Below, piece by piece: positions 47,270-58,586 of a stretch of DNA of 64,000 nt; the first letter of the stretch is position 1, and each line of letters begins with the position of its first letter. Location: contig NC_064680.1 of NCBI RefSeq assembly GCF_023278565.1, forward strand, positions 62,001 to 126,000, in the 5' to 3' direction. Both the position numbers and the translations under genes were made by a program. This DNA comes from Colletotrichum lupini. Taxonomy: Eukaryota > Ascomycota > Sordariomycetes > Glomerellales > Glomerellaceae. The notes under the pieces are model-generated. The model was not told where the DNA came from and made no database searches. It saw only the letters and a program-made list of their open reading frames with translations.

Positions 47270-48262
47270 GTACTTAATTTTTTTATTTATAATATAATAA
47301 ATAAAAGAATTTAAATATTTTAGTTAATTCTTTCGTTCGCAACTTAGTAAATAAAAAAATTTATAAGTATTATTTTTTTTTATTTATAACCTAGCGAATA
47401 AAAGAATTTATAAATATTTAATTGTTTTATTTATAATATAATAAACAAAAGAATTTATAAATACTCGATTCTTTTATTTATAACATAGCGAACAAAAGAA
47501 TTTTAGTATTTTAGTTAATTCTTTTATTTATAACCTAGCGAACGAAAGAATTTATAAGTACTTAATTCTTTTATTTATAACCTAGTAAATAAAAGAATTT
47601 TAAAATTTTAGTTAATTTAAGATTTTAATTAGTTCTTTTATTAATAACCTAGCGAACGAAAGAATTTATAAATACTCAATGCTTTTATTAATAACCTAAC
47701 GAATAAAAAGATTTATAAGTACTCGATTTTTTTATTTACGACCTAGTAAATAAAAAATTTTAAAAATACTTAATTCTTTTATTTATAACTTAGTAAATAA
47801 AAGAATTTATAAGTACTTAATTCTTTTATCTATAACTTAGTAAATAAAAGAATTTATAAGTACTTAATTCTTTTATTTACGACTTAGTAAATAAAAAAAT
47901 TTAAAATTTTAATTAATTTAAGATTTTAATTAGTTCTTTTATTTACGACTTAGTATATAAAAGAATTTATAAGTACTCGATTTTTTTATTAATAACCTAG
48001 CGAATAAAAGAATTTATAAATACTTAATTTTTTTATTAATAACTTAGCATACGAAAGATTTTATAAGTACTCGATTCTTTTATTTACGACTTAGTAAACA
48101 AAAGAATTTATAAGTACTTAGTTTTTTTATTAACGACTTAGTATATAAAAATATTATAAGTACTCGATTTTTTTATTTATAACTTAGTAAATAAAAAAAT
48201 TTATAAGTACTCGATTCTTTTATTTACGACCTAGCGAACAAAAGAATTTTAAAATTTTAATT
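47270..48262. repeat. Palindromic tandem repeat, about 20 units of 46-48 bp
   Basis: Each unit is TTCTTTTATTTA, a 10-12 base centre (often TAACCTAGCG or CGACTTAGTA), then the complementary arm TAAATAAAAGAA, then TTTATAAGTACTCGA or a variant. Starts fall near 47278, 47329, 47375, 47423, 47469, 47519, 47567 and so on to 48214. Two steps near 47634 and 47934 are longer (~65) because of an inserted AATTAATTTAAGATTTTAAT-type linker. Units without RIP changes read CTAGCGAACAAAAGAA. Each unit can fold into a hairpin. Confidence 0.85.
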
Positions 48263-48447
48263 AATTTTTTTAATTATTACTTATTAAATAAAAGATCTTT
48301 TAAGTATTACTTATTAAATAAAAGAATTTCTTAAGTTTCATTTAATTTTCTTTAGTAATTACTTAATAGCATAAAGAATTCCGTAAACTTATTTACTTAT
48401 TTTCTTTTATATTAAATTATTTAAAAAACTTTTTTTTTATTTATATT

Positions 48448-48620
48448 AAGCGGTTATAGTTGTAAAGTAATATTAAGTAGCTATAGTAGTAAAGTAATAT
48501 TATATTTTATAATAGTAAAGTAATATTAAGTAGCTATGGTAATAAAGTAATATTAAATAGCTACGGTAGTAAAGTAATATTAAGTAGCTATAGTAGTAAA
48601 GTAATATTATATTTTATAAT
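48448..48620. repeat. 27-bp tandem repeat, about six units
   Basis: Units beginning AGTAATATTAAGTAGCTATA at 48466, 48493, 48519, 48546, 48573 and 48600 (period 27, one step of 26). A related fragment lies near 46000. Confidence 0.85.
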
Positions 48621-49436
48621 TAAAGAAAAATAATTTATTTATATATATTAAAAAGTAATAACTTATTAATTATAATATAAGAATACTTTTATTAATTTCT
48701 CGCTTTTTTAAAATATACCTTATTTTTAAGTAAAAAGTATGCGAAATTCTTAAAATTTCCTAAACCTAAGCCCATTTAGCCTACTTAATTAAATAAGTAA
48801 TTACTACGTAAGTATTATTTTTTACTAATTTAACTACTTAATTTTTAATTACGGGCCGGTTATAAAAAAGTTAGTTAATAAAAAAGCTACTTAAAACAAT
48901 AGTAAAAGGCTAGTTATTTAAGTAGTTTTATTAATTAACGTAGTTTAATATAATAAACGTTAACCTCTCGTAAGTAGTAAAGGGCTACGATTACTTAATT
49001 CCGTACGGTATTTAAGGATTACCCCTTTTTATCTATTTTTATAAAGTTAATTAATATAAATCTCTTATCCTATATAATATTAAAAAGTCGTCTTTTTTAC
49101 GTAGTAAAATACTTTACTAATCTATAATAATAAAACTTTGTTACTAATTAGTATTAGTATTTTTATTATAAAGTAATTAGTTCGAACCGTAATTAATAAA
49201 AAGATTAATTAAACTATATAAATATTTACGTAATAAGTATAAAAAGGAGGTTTTAACCGTAGGTTAGGCTAGTTATAATAATTATAAATAGGGCCCCTAA
49301 TTAGCCCCTGCGCAGTTGGCCGTATACCGCAGTTAAATTAGACTTCTAATCCAATACTAACTAATATTAATACGTTCTTAACTTAGTAATACCTTAATAT
49401 TAATTATCGTCGAACTATTTGCCCGTCGTTGTGATT

Positions 49437-50269
49437 ATGGATTTATATATCCGACTATTATTAGTTAACGATCTTGATCGATGCGTTATAGTAGAGGCCG
49501 CAGCCTTCCCCCCCGCCGAAGCAGCGACTCGCGAAAAGGCAAGTTGCTTTCTATATCGGCCTTCGTTGTTATGAATAAATTTATTATTAAGCTACATCTT
49601 ATGACCCAGATCCCTGCTAATTCGTACATAAGTAGCCACTAGCACACATATTGCTGCAGTTTTCAGGGGCAAGGGCGCGCTTGCAAAGAAGGCCACCGAA
49701 CATATCTAATTCGATTGTGCATTCAGATTGAATATCGACTGACGGTATGCCCCGAACTCTGCTTAGGATTATTTGTTCGTAAGGGCAAAAGTAGCCCAGA
49801 GAGCGTTATCCGACAAGGGATCACCCCGGTCTACAGCCCATCAGAAACTTCGAGTCGTGATGAACTTATCGCACACACAATTTCCACCAAGTCAATCTCT
49901 CCTGTTGTCACAGACGAGGATATGGCTGTCCCATCTGCGTGGAAGATAAACCCGACCGCTACATACGACGTGGGGCATCGACCTGAAGGCAGAACTATCA
50001 CTTTGCATTCACTGGCTGTCGCGCCCCATTTCCAGAAGTCGGGTTACGGCAAAACCCTCATGGCATACTACATCGAGCACATGATGCAAACGGCACAGGC
50101 AGAGAGAATTTCCATTCTCACTTACGACAGGCTGGTTTCGTATTATGAAAAGCTGGGCTTTACACACTATGGCAAGAGCCAATCCGAGTATGCTGGAGTA
50201 GCTTGGCACGATTTGGTATGGTCTCTCGAGGGCAATCATACAAGCTTCCTGCTGACGTTCTCCATATAG
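49437..50269 (+). CDS. GNAT-family N-acetyltransferase (polyamine/arylalkylamine type), two exons
   Basis: Exon 1 49437-49538 starts ATGGATTTATATATCCG and encodes MDLYIRLLLVNDLDRC, then EAAAFPPAEAATREK. Intron 49539-49726 has a GC donor (AAG|GCAAGT) and acceptor ATTCAG. Exon 2 49727-50269 continues IEYRLTVCPELCLGLF in phase, for 214 residues in all, a usual length for the family. The acetyl-CoA loop is QKSGYG within LHSLAVAPHFQ. The ending YYEKLGFTHYG is typical of GNAT folds. The EAxFPP...REK...YRLTxCPELCLGLF pattern is that of fungal serotonin/polyamine acetyltransferases, which acetylate small amines with acetyl-CoA. Exon 1 lies at the edge of AT block B, and its first ~60 bases lack CpA altogether, unlike exon 2. 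Activity may be impaired if conserved N-terminal residues changed. Confidence 0.85.
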
Positions 50270-53200
50270 GCTTACGTATTCAATATTGCGTGACCAACGT
50301 CGCGAAGACATTCCTAACGATCTAGAAGTCTTCAGTTTATACGTCCAAATTTCTCCTTGGCAGCTAGATCAAGGTCCGGCTTTTCATTCTAGGCCATATG
50401 CTAAACAGAAATTAGACGAGGGGTTTGATCACAATAGTCGTATTTCTCTGGTCTCCTTTTGGAATTCTACTCATTGTGTCTGATAGAAACATTCTAACAA
50501 ACTAGCGTCTTCTCTTTGGCGTCGGAGCATCGAAGCTAGGCTCTCCGCTGCAGAGGCGATGTGAGAAGAATGGTCTACTAGAAAGGCGTACCGCGGTCGC
50601 CTCATATGACTCTGATAGACCTGATGATTCATCTCAGTACGGCTGATAGCGTTTTCATCTATGATGGTGAACATGTCTGTTTTGCTTAACCGTATTAGTG
50701 TGAACACGTCTCGTGCAAAATCTTCAGTTGATTGTAGACAAAGTCCTGAATTACTATGTCACAGGCTCGTAGTACCAGCCAACTGGAACTAGGCTCAGGA
50801 TCAAATATTTCGCGTGTATCATGTATACAGTCCTCATCTGCCGGCTTGCCATAGTTTCGCAGCTGCCAAAATAGCCAAAATGTCCAGCCGAAGGCATATC
50901 ATTATCGGATAAGTTTCATAGCTCAGTTTCACGGAAGAAGTGCTGATAACCGTCGTCTTTGGTAAAATATGCATGCTTTTACACTTTTCTTAGCCCCAGA
51001 CAACCTCACAGGGGAGGTTGCGGATATCTGCTACCCATGGTTTGTTTAGCTGGCGTTCAAGAACGAGTACCGCTAGAAAAGGAGTAGTATCTGGCAGCTA
51101 TATGTTGAGGATGAGATATTTTTTCTTAACATGAAGTATCATCAAGAAGTGGGAGACCATGGATAGGTGCCAAACTTTTCTCCATACAGGTTCAAGCCTT
51201 GACGTCGGGTGCAATGTCATATCAATGGTTACTCCACGAAACTTATTCATATCACAAGCTATCGGTCAGACTTATATGTCACTCAGACTGCTTGTTGCCA
51301 CTATTCAGCCGACATCGTCAGTACTGATGCCATTCAATGTATACATAAGAACTATCAGTTCTGACAAAACTGAATACTGCCATGATGGTAGCTAATAATG
51401 AATGTTCTTCGAGTCGTGAGCTAGCCAATATCCAATCTATGTCATCATCACAAAGTGGGCATGGAAGCTCTTTTCCGAGTTCATCTCATTGGGCCAGAAG
51501 ATACGTCAACTTCACCTTCGTAGGAAGTTCTTGCCAATATCTCCCTCAGATCGATATTGTCAGTAAGCCACGACCCTACGTTTGCCCAGAACATTTGGCG
51601 GCATCCGTCACCGCTGGAACCATGGAAACGACCTGCTGGGTGAATTCGCAAAAGTTGAAGCACCTTTGGCTGTCTTGTTGTTATACTAAACGCTCATCAA
51701 ACGATGTGTTCCACGCAACGTACGTACAGAAATGCTGTCATGTGGTCCAGTAATACCCTCATGGCTGGACTTCTGATATATCTGAGCTTCATCCTCTTGT
51801 ACCTGTTTGCTCGAGTGTCTTGCTCGGCCATGTAGTAAACTAGGCAATACGTTCATCCCGTCGAGTTATTTGCGAGGCTCGGTTGGCATTATCCTAGCAC
51901 TTGAGCATTGGAATTGTTGGGTACAACATCTTGCTTTCAGGTTTCAGTGTGGCCACCGCTTCAGCTTGAGCTAGCTTGTACGCCTGAATATCGCACCCTG
52001 GCACTTGTGACTGGAGGCATGTTTAGCACCATACCTAGGCCTAAGTCACTGACAACCTATGTTCGAAACACGGTATCTAAAAACGTGTGCATGAAAATTC
52101 CATCTTATTGAATCACAATGCTGGGGATTTCAGTCACAGAACCTAATATTGAGCTGGCAGCGACTGACCCAAGTAATCTCTCGCGCTCTGCAACATGGTC
52201 CTGAGTTGGAACGATTTCTTCACAAAACGTGTTTAAAGTTGTGTTGACTTGAATCAACAAATTCCTTGCAGAAGCTGTGTTATCTGCAATACCGGTCCAG
52301 GCTAACCGAAGATTCTTGTCCCTTACAAATCTGGCAAAGACACAACAACACTCTGAAAGTCTAATTTGGCCAATCGTGTCCAATAGAGAGAAAGGGTCAT
52401 GACAAATGATGCGGCATTTCACTGGGCGACCTGATTAACCGCCAAAGACACGCCTCAAAACTCTGGGGCTTTGCTTCTCGATTGCAATCTGGCTACGGAG
52501 TACTCACCTCCGTAACACAGCTGGATTATCTTAAGAGTGCCTTATCCCAGCGCTGTGGTGTAGTGGCCCAGACACATTCGATGGCAAATTGCTCGGTGTT
52601 TCCAGTCTATGGCGGCGATCGTTCTAGACAGAAACGTAACTTTTACTTGGTAGTTGTTAATGTTACCCTAGCAAGTCTAGTATCTTGATTTTCATCCTCT
52701 GCGGAACGCGTCAATCGGGGAGGATGAGTGAACAGGGCTGCAAAGCACCGCAGTTAGACTGTCGTAACAACCATAATGATTGATGTTACTTACCATCCTA
52801 GTAACGATATCTTCCATCAGATGTCGACGAGTTTTATGTGTGTCGATAAGTGATGATCGTCCTGTTGTCTTATCCATCCCCCCACCCGATGTAACACTCA
52901 CTTGACTCACCTACTCTTTGCAGACGACCCTGCTGCTGTTCCCTCCCTTTTAGGTAACGTTTTGTTGGCTAGGTCGCGAATCCAACTCATTCAGGATCAG
53001 AACGGCATGTGCCGCACATTTTGAGTGTCTTGATAAATGCAGGCTATTTTAACACCAGCATTTACCGACGAGATGATCGCCCGGGGTACTGCCGCGGCAG
53101 TCGTGTATTAGCAGGAATTGCCAGCATGAATACTATAGCACATATTACTTGTACGCTAAGTTCGATGGTGCTTGTTAAGACTGACTACGGAGTTTGGTAG

Positions 53201-55824
53201 CGAGACCGAATTAGGAGAGCCATGTCACCAAAACAGCGCCAGCGACACTATAATACGACAGCAGGCAAGGGTAACAGAAGGGCTGGACTCTAGATTTGCG
53301 AGCTGATTTTCTGCTCGGAGGAGCACAGGAGCTTGTTGGGCAGCGCCTTCGCCTTACGGGATATCAGGTCGCATTGATAGAAGTAGATCGTCTGCTTGAT
53401 TAGGTCTTCGTGGCCCCTACTAAAAGAGCGTTCTTACGTGTCTGTGGTGGCCAACTATCTGTGCGTTGGGGCGGCGTGGATTTAAATTGGGACCAGCGGA
53501 CATTCATCCGTGACACCCGGGCTCCTCTTTAAGAACAAGGATCAAAATCTGACGCAATTCCTGGTCTTTTATCCGATCAAGAGCTGCGGGTCAGTCGCGA
53601 ACTGTATGTACAAGTAGTCTGTCAGTCCTTGAGGCTCCTTGGCGTTGGTAAATGAAACCACCGGATCGCTGGTCGATTGGGAACTGGCGGCAATAGTGTG
53701 TATGGCATGGCTGGACATGCTCGTGGCTGTCAAAAGTAAGATGAAGAAATAAAGTTGCAATCTTGCCCCAATCGTAAAGACAATCTTCAAGAACCCTGCA
53801 TCACCTCCTTGCGAGGGATGGAGAGGAAGCCAAAGAGTCAGTAGCGACCTGTCATGATTGTCTCAGAAACTAGCCGATTGCAAGCCACAATCCCACAGGG
53901 TAGATGAAGAAGAAGCATCAGAAGAAGCCGTAGAAGCAACAGCCACCACAAGAACCGCCCTAGAGGAAGCCCCATCATATGGTTGACTACGCCCGTAGAC
54001 AGCTGTCAGTGTCAGAAGGGAGGGGCAAAGGGCCGGCTGGCTTGGTCCGGGTGGTCTCCCCTAAATGGGACGCCGATGACACCGTAATACGAGTGGAGAT
54101 GGTCTGAGACAATCAGTTCCCTATTGCAGAATAGCATCGGCTTCAGTCCGCATCGTTGGGGGTGACACTTTTGTTCCTCCTTCTAGTGTAGGTAGTGTAG
54201 CATCTCCCAAACTTCCAGCCAGTCGCAGAACAGAACTCGGTCGGGCGTGGCTTTGTGCTCTCTTGTGTTCCCATGGCCATGTCGTCCATCATGTCCGCAC
54301 AGTCACCCAATGCTGTCTGTGCGAAGGTTCCAGTGAAATTCCAACCTCCACAGCTTGGGTAGCAGATTGCCACGACTCCTTATTACTTTCAAGCCTCAAC
54401 GCCCAACTTGCATTACTCCGGCAATGTCCGCCTCCGGCCGCCGGCCGTTCTGCTTACTGCTTTTGTCGATAGTCAACGCGTTTGGCGTGAGCCGGGCGGA
54501 GCAGTGCTGTCAGACAATTGAGGGGTGGTTCCATGTCGCCAAAGCAAGCAGGATCAAGTGAGAAAAAAGTGGTGCCATGTTGGGTGAGATTCTGAATTGA
54601 GCTCGCTTCTGCATGGGCTGCAGAACACCAGCACAGCACAGTCGCAATTATGCACGCGAGGATACGGATACTCTGAGGAAATTTCCCGTTCTCCTTCCCC
54701 TTGCTACTACGGTCCGGAAGGACTGGGTGCTATACAGGTACAGTGAGGTAGTATTGTACATAGAATGGTCAAGTCCCAACCCGGAAAGACATTTGCCGAT
54801 GAGATGGGTTTACGGTTAGAAATGCAGAGAAAAGTTTCCTCTTGCCCGAATCCATCAATTTAGCCCTCTGGAAACAAAATGGCAGGTCAAGGTTCAGCAT
54901 TGCATCCATGCACGCGTGCCAGTGCCATTTGCCATCGTAACTTTTCCGAAAGCAGGCGATTATCATCGAGATGGCCCCCAACTCTTCCCAATCCTCCATC
55001 ACGGTGGATTTCGTTCCCTGCCACACCTCGTGGGAAGCTGGTCAGGGACAGCAAGCCATCGGAGTTGTGTTTGAGGAGCGGCCCATTGTCACCCTACCAC
55101 GACAGGACCCCTGAATCTCTTTCACCATCTCGCGACTCTTGGCGAAGGGAACCCCCCGAGGTTCAAGAGTCTTCAATCTTTTCGGAACTAATGCGGGGGA
55201 AGGATTCCAGACAGTGGACTCTTCGGCCGGTAGCTGGATACGGCCATTCCACCGGCTACTAACCACCAAACTAACACCAACGTGGGCGATAGCGTGTGAG
55301 GCTGGATTACCCGAGATGTGGTTCGCCCCATCTGCCGACATTTGCTCACACCAGGGTCGACACCTCTTACCCGCTTTCAACATAGCCTAGCATGCGAAGA
55401 TCTCACTCCAATACGGGATAGATTCTCCAGAAGCTGCAATTGAAGCCTCCCGGGGTGGCCTGCCCATGTTGCATTCTGCAAGGTTCTGCGCAGGTGTAAG
55501 TGTGACGATCAGGGGTGCTGGTGTCTCTCTCCTCTCTTCTTCCACTCACGCCGCATGGCAGCAACAGGGCCAGGCCGCACTCACACGCGCGCAGTAGCGC
55601 AATTCCGTGTTTTTTTCCCACATTGTCCAGGAACGCATATCTTCAACAAGGTCCCTCCCATCCCTCTTCGTTCCTGTCAGGATGGAGAACCCGAAGAACG
55701 ACGTCCCGAATCTGCGGTTCCTCTCACGGCCCCTCCTTTGACAAACACGACTCGTCGTTCGATCCCTTTTTCCTTTGCCCGAGTACGGATATCAAAGACA
55801 TTGAATCGTCTTGTTCCGATCACG
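50270..55824. other. 5.5 kb without a clear gene
   Basis: GC near normal, many short frames, no convincing exon chain. Minus-strand segments at 51663-51481 (RQMFWANVGSWLTDNIDLRE) and 52422-52105 (RFVRDKNLRLAWTGIADN) look protein-like but are isolated and lack ATG starts. TACGGAG motifs occur near 52493 and 53184. 55500-55824 is pyrimidine-rich and probably the promoter and leader of the receptor gene. Confidence 0.45.
54143..54373 (-). CDS. Cysteine-containing open frame, possible last exon of a small protein
   Basis: A 75-codon minus-strand frame. It includes AICYPSCGGWNFTGTF, LGDCADMMDDM, PTEFCSATGWKFGRC, then a basic tail and stop. Five Cys in ~60 residues and aromatic/Gly spacing resemble small secreted proteins. 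About 200 bases upstream on the same strand, another frame reads MAPLFSHLILLALATW, which looks like a signal peptide, but I could not build a splice path joining them. A chance frame is possible. Confidence 0.3.
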   Translation of the reverse strand: MAICYPSCGGWNFTGTFAQTALGDCADMMDDMAMGTQESTKPRPTEFCSATGWKFGRCYTTYTRRRNKSVTPNDAD

Positions 55825-57322
55825 ATGGCGGAAATCGAGAACCGCGGCCCGCAGCTGGTGGCCGTCGGCATAACGCTCGTCACAACAGCCATTGTCGCAA
55901 CGACTCTCCGATGCTATGTCCGAATCTTCCTCGTCAAGAACTTCGGAGTCGACGACTGGTGCATGCTTGCTGCGATTGTACGGAAACCAATCTTTTCCTC
56001 TTCCTTCGCACCGATGCGCCCGAGACGAAATGTTGGAGATTTCAAGCTGACCAGAGGACCAACTTGCAGACATCATTCATCCTCTTTGTAGCATGTGCCA
56101 TTACGGGTGTGCATTACGGAACGGGTCGACACAAGGTGAATCTCACCGATGATCAGTGGTCAACCGCCATGATGGTAAGCTTCCGACAGCCCTCTTAATC
56201 CTTTTGGGGTGGTAAAAAACGATGGGAGGATAGACACTGACACACTGAAGTTCTGGTGGTACTGCTATCTGTGGTACTGTTTGTCGATGATCGCCTCCAA
56301 AATTTCCATCGGCTACTTCCTCCTCCGAATCACGGTCCGCAAGGTCGACGTTTGGATCATTTACAGTGTCATGATGATGACAGTCTGCACCGGCGTCGTC
56401 TTCTTCTTCGTCACTCTCCTCCAATGTCAACCGATATCCTACTTTTGGAACAACACGACCCAAAGTGGCCGCTGCATCCCCGTGGATGTCATCATCGCTC
56501 TTACCTACCTCTACAGCGCCTTCAGCGTCATCTGCGACTTTACGTTTGCTATTTTGCCCATGGTTCTCATCTGGAAACTGAAAATGGACCACAAGACCAA
56601 GCTAGCTCTAGTTCCAATCATGGCCATGGCCTGCATGTTCGTGCTCTACATCCGTCGGCTTGCGGCCAAATGACTGACTACTACCCTCTTTAGTGCCAGC
56701 GCTGCCGTCGTTGTGCGTATGCCTTTTGTCAAGGACTTCAAGAATCCTGACTTCCTTTGTAAGTCGAGCTCCTCCCCCCCCCCATGTCTCATCGTGATTG
56801 ATTTAAGGTTGGTGGTGGCTGACTCGCGTACTTCCAGATGCAACCGTCGATATTGCAATCTGGTCCACCACTGAACAGGGTCTGGCGATCACCGCAGGTA
56901 GCCTTGCAACGCTCCGCCCACTCTTCAGACTCGTAGGATACCGACTCGGCTTTACATCCATGGGACCCTCGCAACTCCACGATTCCGAACGCGGCGCCCC
57001 ATCTGCTATGGGTGGCAACATCAAGAACGTCAGCAACAGTAGCTCAAGCCGGGGCCAACGACGCGGCCCTTTCAGTCTTACCACCTTCATGTCCAAGGAT
57101 GAAAGCGAGAGTCATGAGATGGGCAGCGGCAGCGAACAAGAACGAAACCAGCAGCAGAAGATGTCTTCAAGTAAGCGCGCTCGCGGCTGGGAGTCGACAG
57201 GGAGGCGGGATAATGAGAGCGAGACTGAACTAACTTTCGAAGCCTCAAAAGAGTCGGTGGGGAGTGACCGCGACAACATAGTCGTTGTTCAAACCTTCTC
57301 TTTGCGGGAAGATCGATTGTAA
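55825..57322 (+). CDS. PTH11-like seven-transmembrane (fungal rhodopsin-domain) protein, five exons
   Basis: Exons 55825-55977, 56070-56174, 56251-56636, 56694-56758, 56838-57322. The introns are 92, 76, 57 and 79 bp, with donors GTACGG, GTAAGC, GTTCGT and GTAAGT. Phases join to 397 residues. Seven hydrophobic helices are visible: VAVGITLVTTAIVATTL; MLAAITSFILFVACAI; YLWYCLSMIASKISIGYFL; VMMMTVCTGVVFFFVTLL; YLYSAFSVICDFTFAILPM; ALVPIMAMACIASAAVVV; TTEQGLAITAGSLATLRPLF. Family hallmarks include DDW near helix 2, LLQCxPxxxFW, DFxFAILPM and WSTTEQGLA...LRPLF. The ~120-residue tail is Ser-rich and cytoplasmic. No CFEM domain precedes it. Such proteins are plasma-membrane, GPCR-like sensors. The ligand is unknown. 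Intron 3's donor is the weakest splice call. Confidence 0.88.
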
Positions 57323-58586
57323 ACATTGTACACGTGCTTACTGTAAACGATGAATCTAATATTCAACGCCTCACGAATGGGAATTGGGATATGGTATATA
57401 TAAAACTTAATTGAGCAACATGTATATGTAGAAATCCTGCAAACGCGATCCAATTGCCATCATGCAAATGTCAGGTCCATCAGACCAATCTGATGTCTTA
57501 CCTACTTGACAGGAGATGCATCAGATGAACCACTCTCCATATACCCAGGCACATGGTTGGTATGCACTTGCGAGATTAACTCAGCAGCAAGCCATGATTT
57601 TGTGTTCCCCTGAACACAGCTGGAAATTCATCGTCTCAATCTCGATAAGCCACTCCGTCGGGAACATTGAGGGCAAGTAGCCAAGATGCAGGCACACAAA
57701 CTACACCGGGGACCGCAGCAACAAGGCACAGGAAAAAGTGATTTAACAAATCGACCCTCAGGTTACTTGAATTCTGCTAATAGAGCTACATATTATCTTT
57801 AAGGTCTTCCCCCAAGATTGCCCGCGCCACAATGAGCGAATATCCTTGTGTTGTTCATTCGTCTAGGCTCCAGACCAACCACGGCTTCTGCAGCCACGAT
57901 TATGACAACCATAGGGAGCCTGTGTGATCATGCCAAGTAGAGAGACATTTGGTTTTGCAAGGGAAACTTCGACGCAAGAAGACTCGCAGTTCTCTTTTCC
58001 CAGCAACGCAAGCCGTCTCGCAAGTTGTCGCAATACGCATATTGTCATCCGACAGCAATACTGTACTTGGTGTTGCACGGTGAGGCTGGCTATAAGCATC
58101 ACTTGTACTACAAACCAATCACTCTGGCTACAGCGATACGCCAATCCTTGAAATTTTGGCAGATTGTCGATCCGAAATAACAAGTTGATTTGGTTGCCAC
58201 TGCAAATCATTGCCGTCCACACCAACAGCATTGCTATGCAGTGCTGAAATGAGTGTCAAGCACACCAGCTGGAGTACACTCAGGGCCGCCTCGCAATGTC
58301 GCCTCGGAACCACGAACAACGCAAGCGTCATTGTTTTCCTCGTTCTCGTTAGACTGGACACAAATTGCTCCTAGGACGTTCGAGAGTAGTTGATTCGTCC
58401 AAATGATTCTCTGAATATACCTCCCTAACGCTCTATTTCTTGAAGTGGTTCGTCTTTGGGTCTTAGGACCGCAACTACATCCTTGTTCTAGTTGACGGGG
58501 ACATGGCATGCTACATCCGATCCCTTCAATGGCGAGAATCACTCTCAAGAGTTTTGAAACTTGGTCGCTAGTGTGCAGTGTTGATA
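57323..58586. other. Intergenic between convergent genes
   Basis: Lies between the receptor gene's stop and the stop of the coiled-coil gene on the other strand. No gene seen. Short frames at 57863-58590 lack motifs. Confidence 0.45.

Larger units (their letters stand above)
34501..49436. other. RIP-eroded AT-rich block B, no recoverable gene
   Basis: About 15 kb with the same signature as block A: CpA and TpG nearly absent, CpG retained, no long open frames. I could not recover transposon domains with confidence. It contains a purine-rich stretch at ~41261-41424, a (TAA)n run near 44192-44213, and the tandem repeats listed below. It contains no copy of the copia LTR. The right edge is abrupt at the acetyltransferase start. 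Confidence 0.7.

Noticed and set aside
34501..49436. CRISPR-like reading of the ~47-bp repeats
   Set aside because: Units are contiguous with diverging sequence and no unique spacers, in a eukaryotic RIPped block; it is a tandem satellite.
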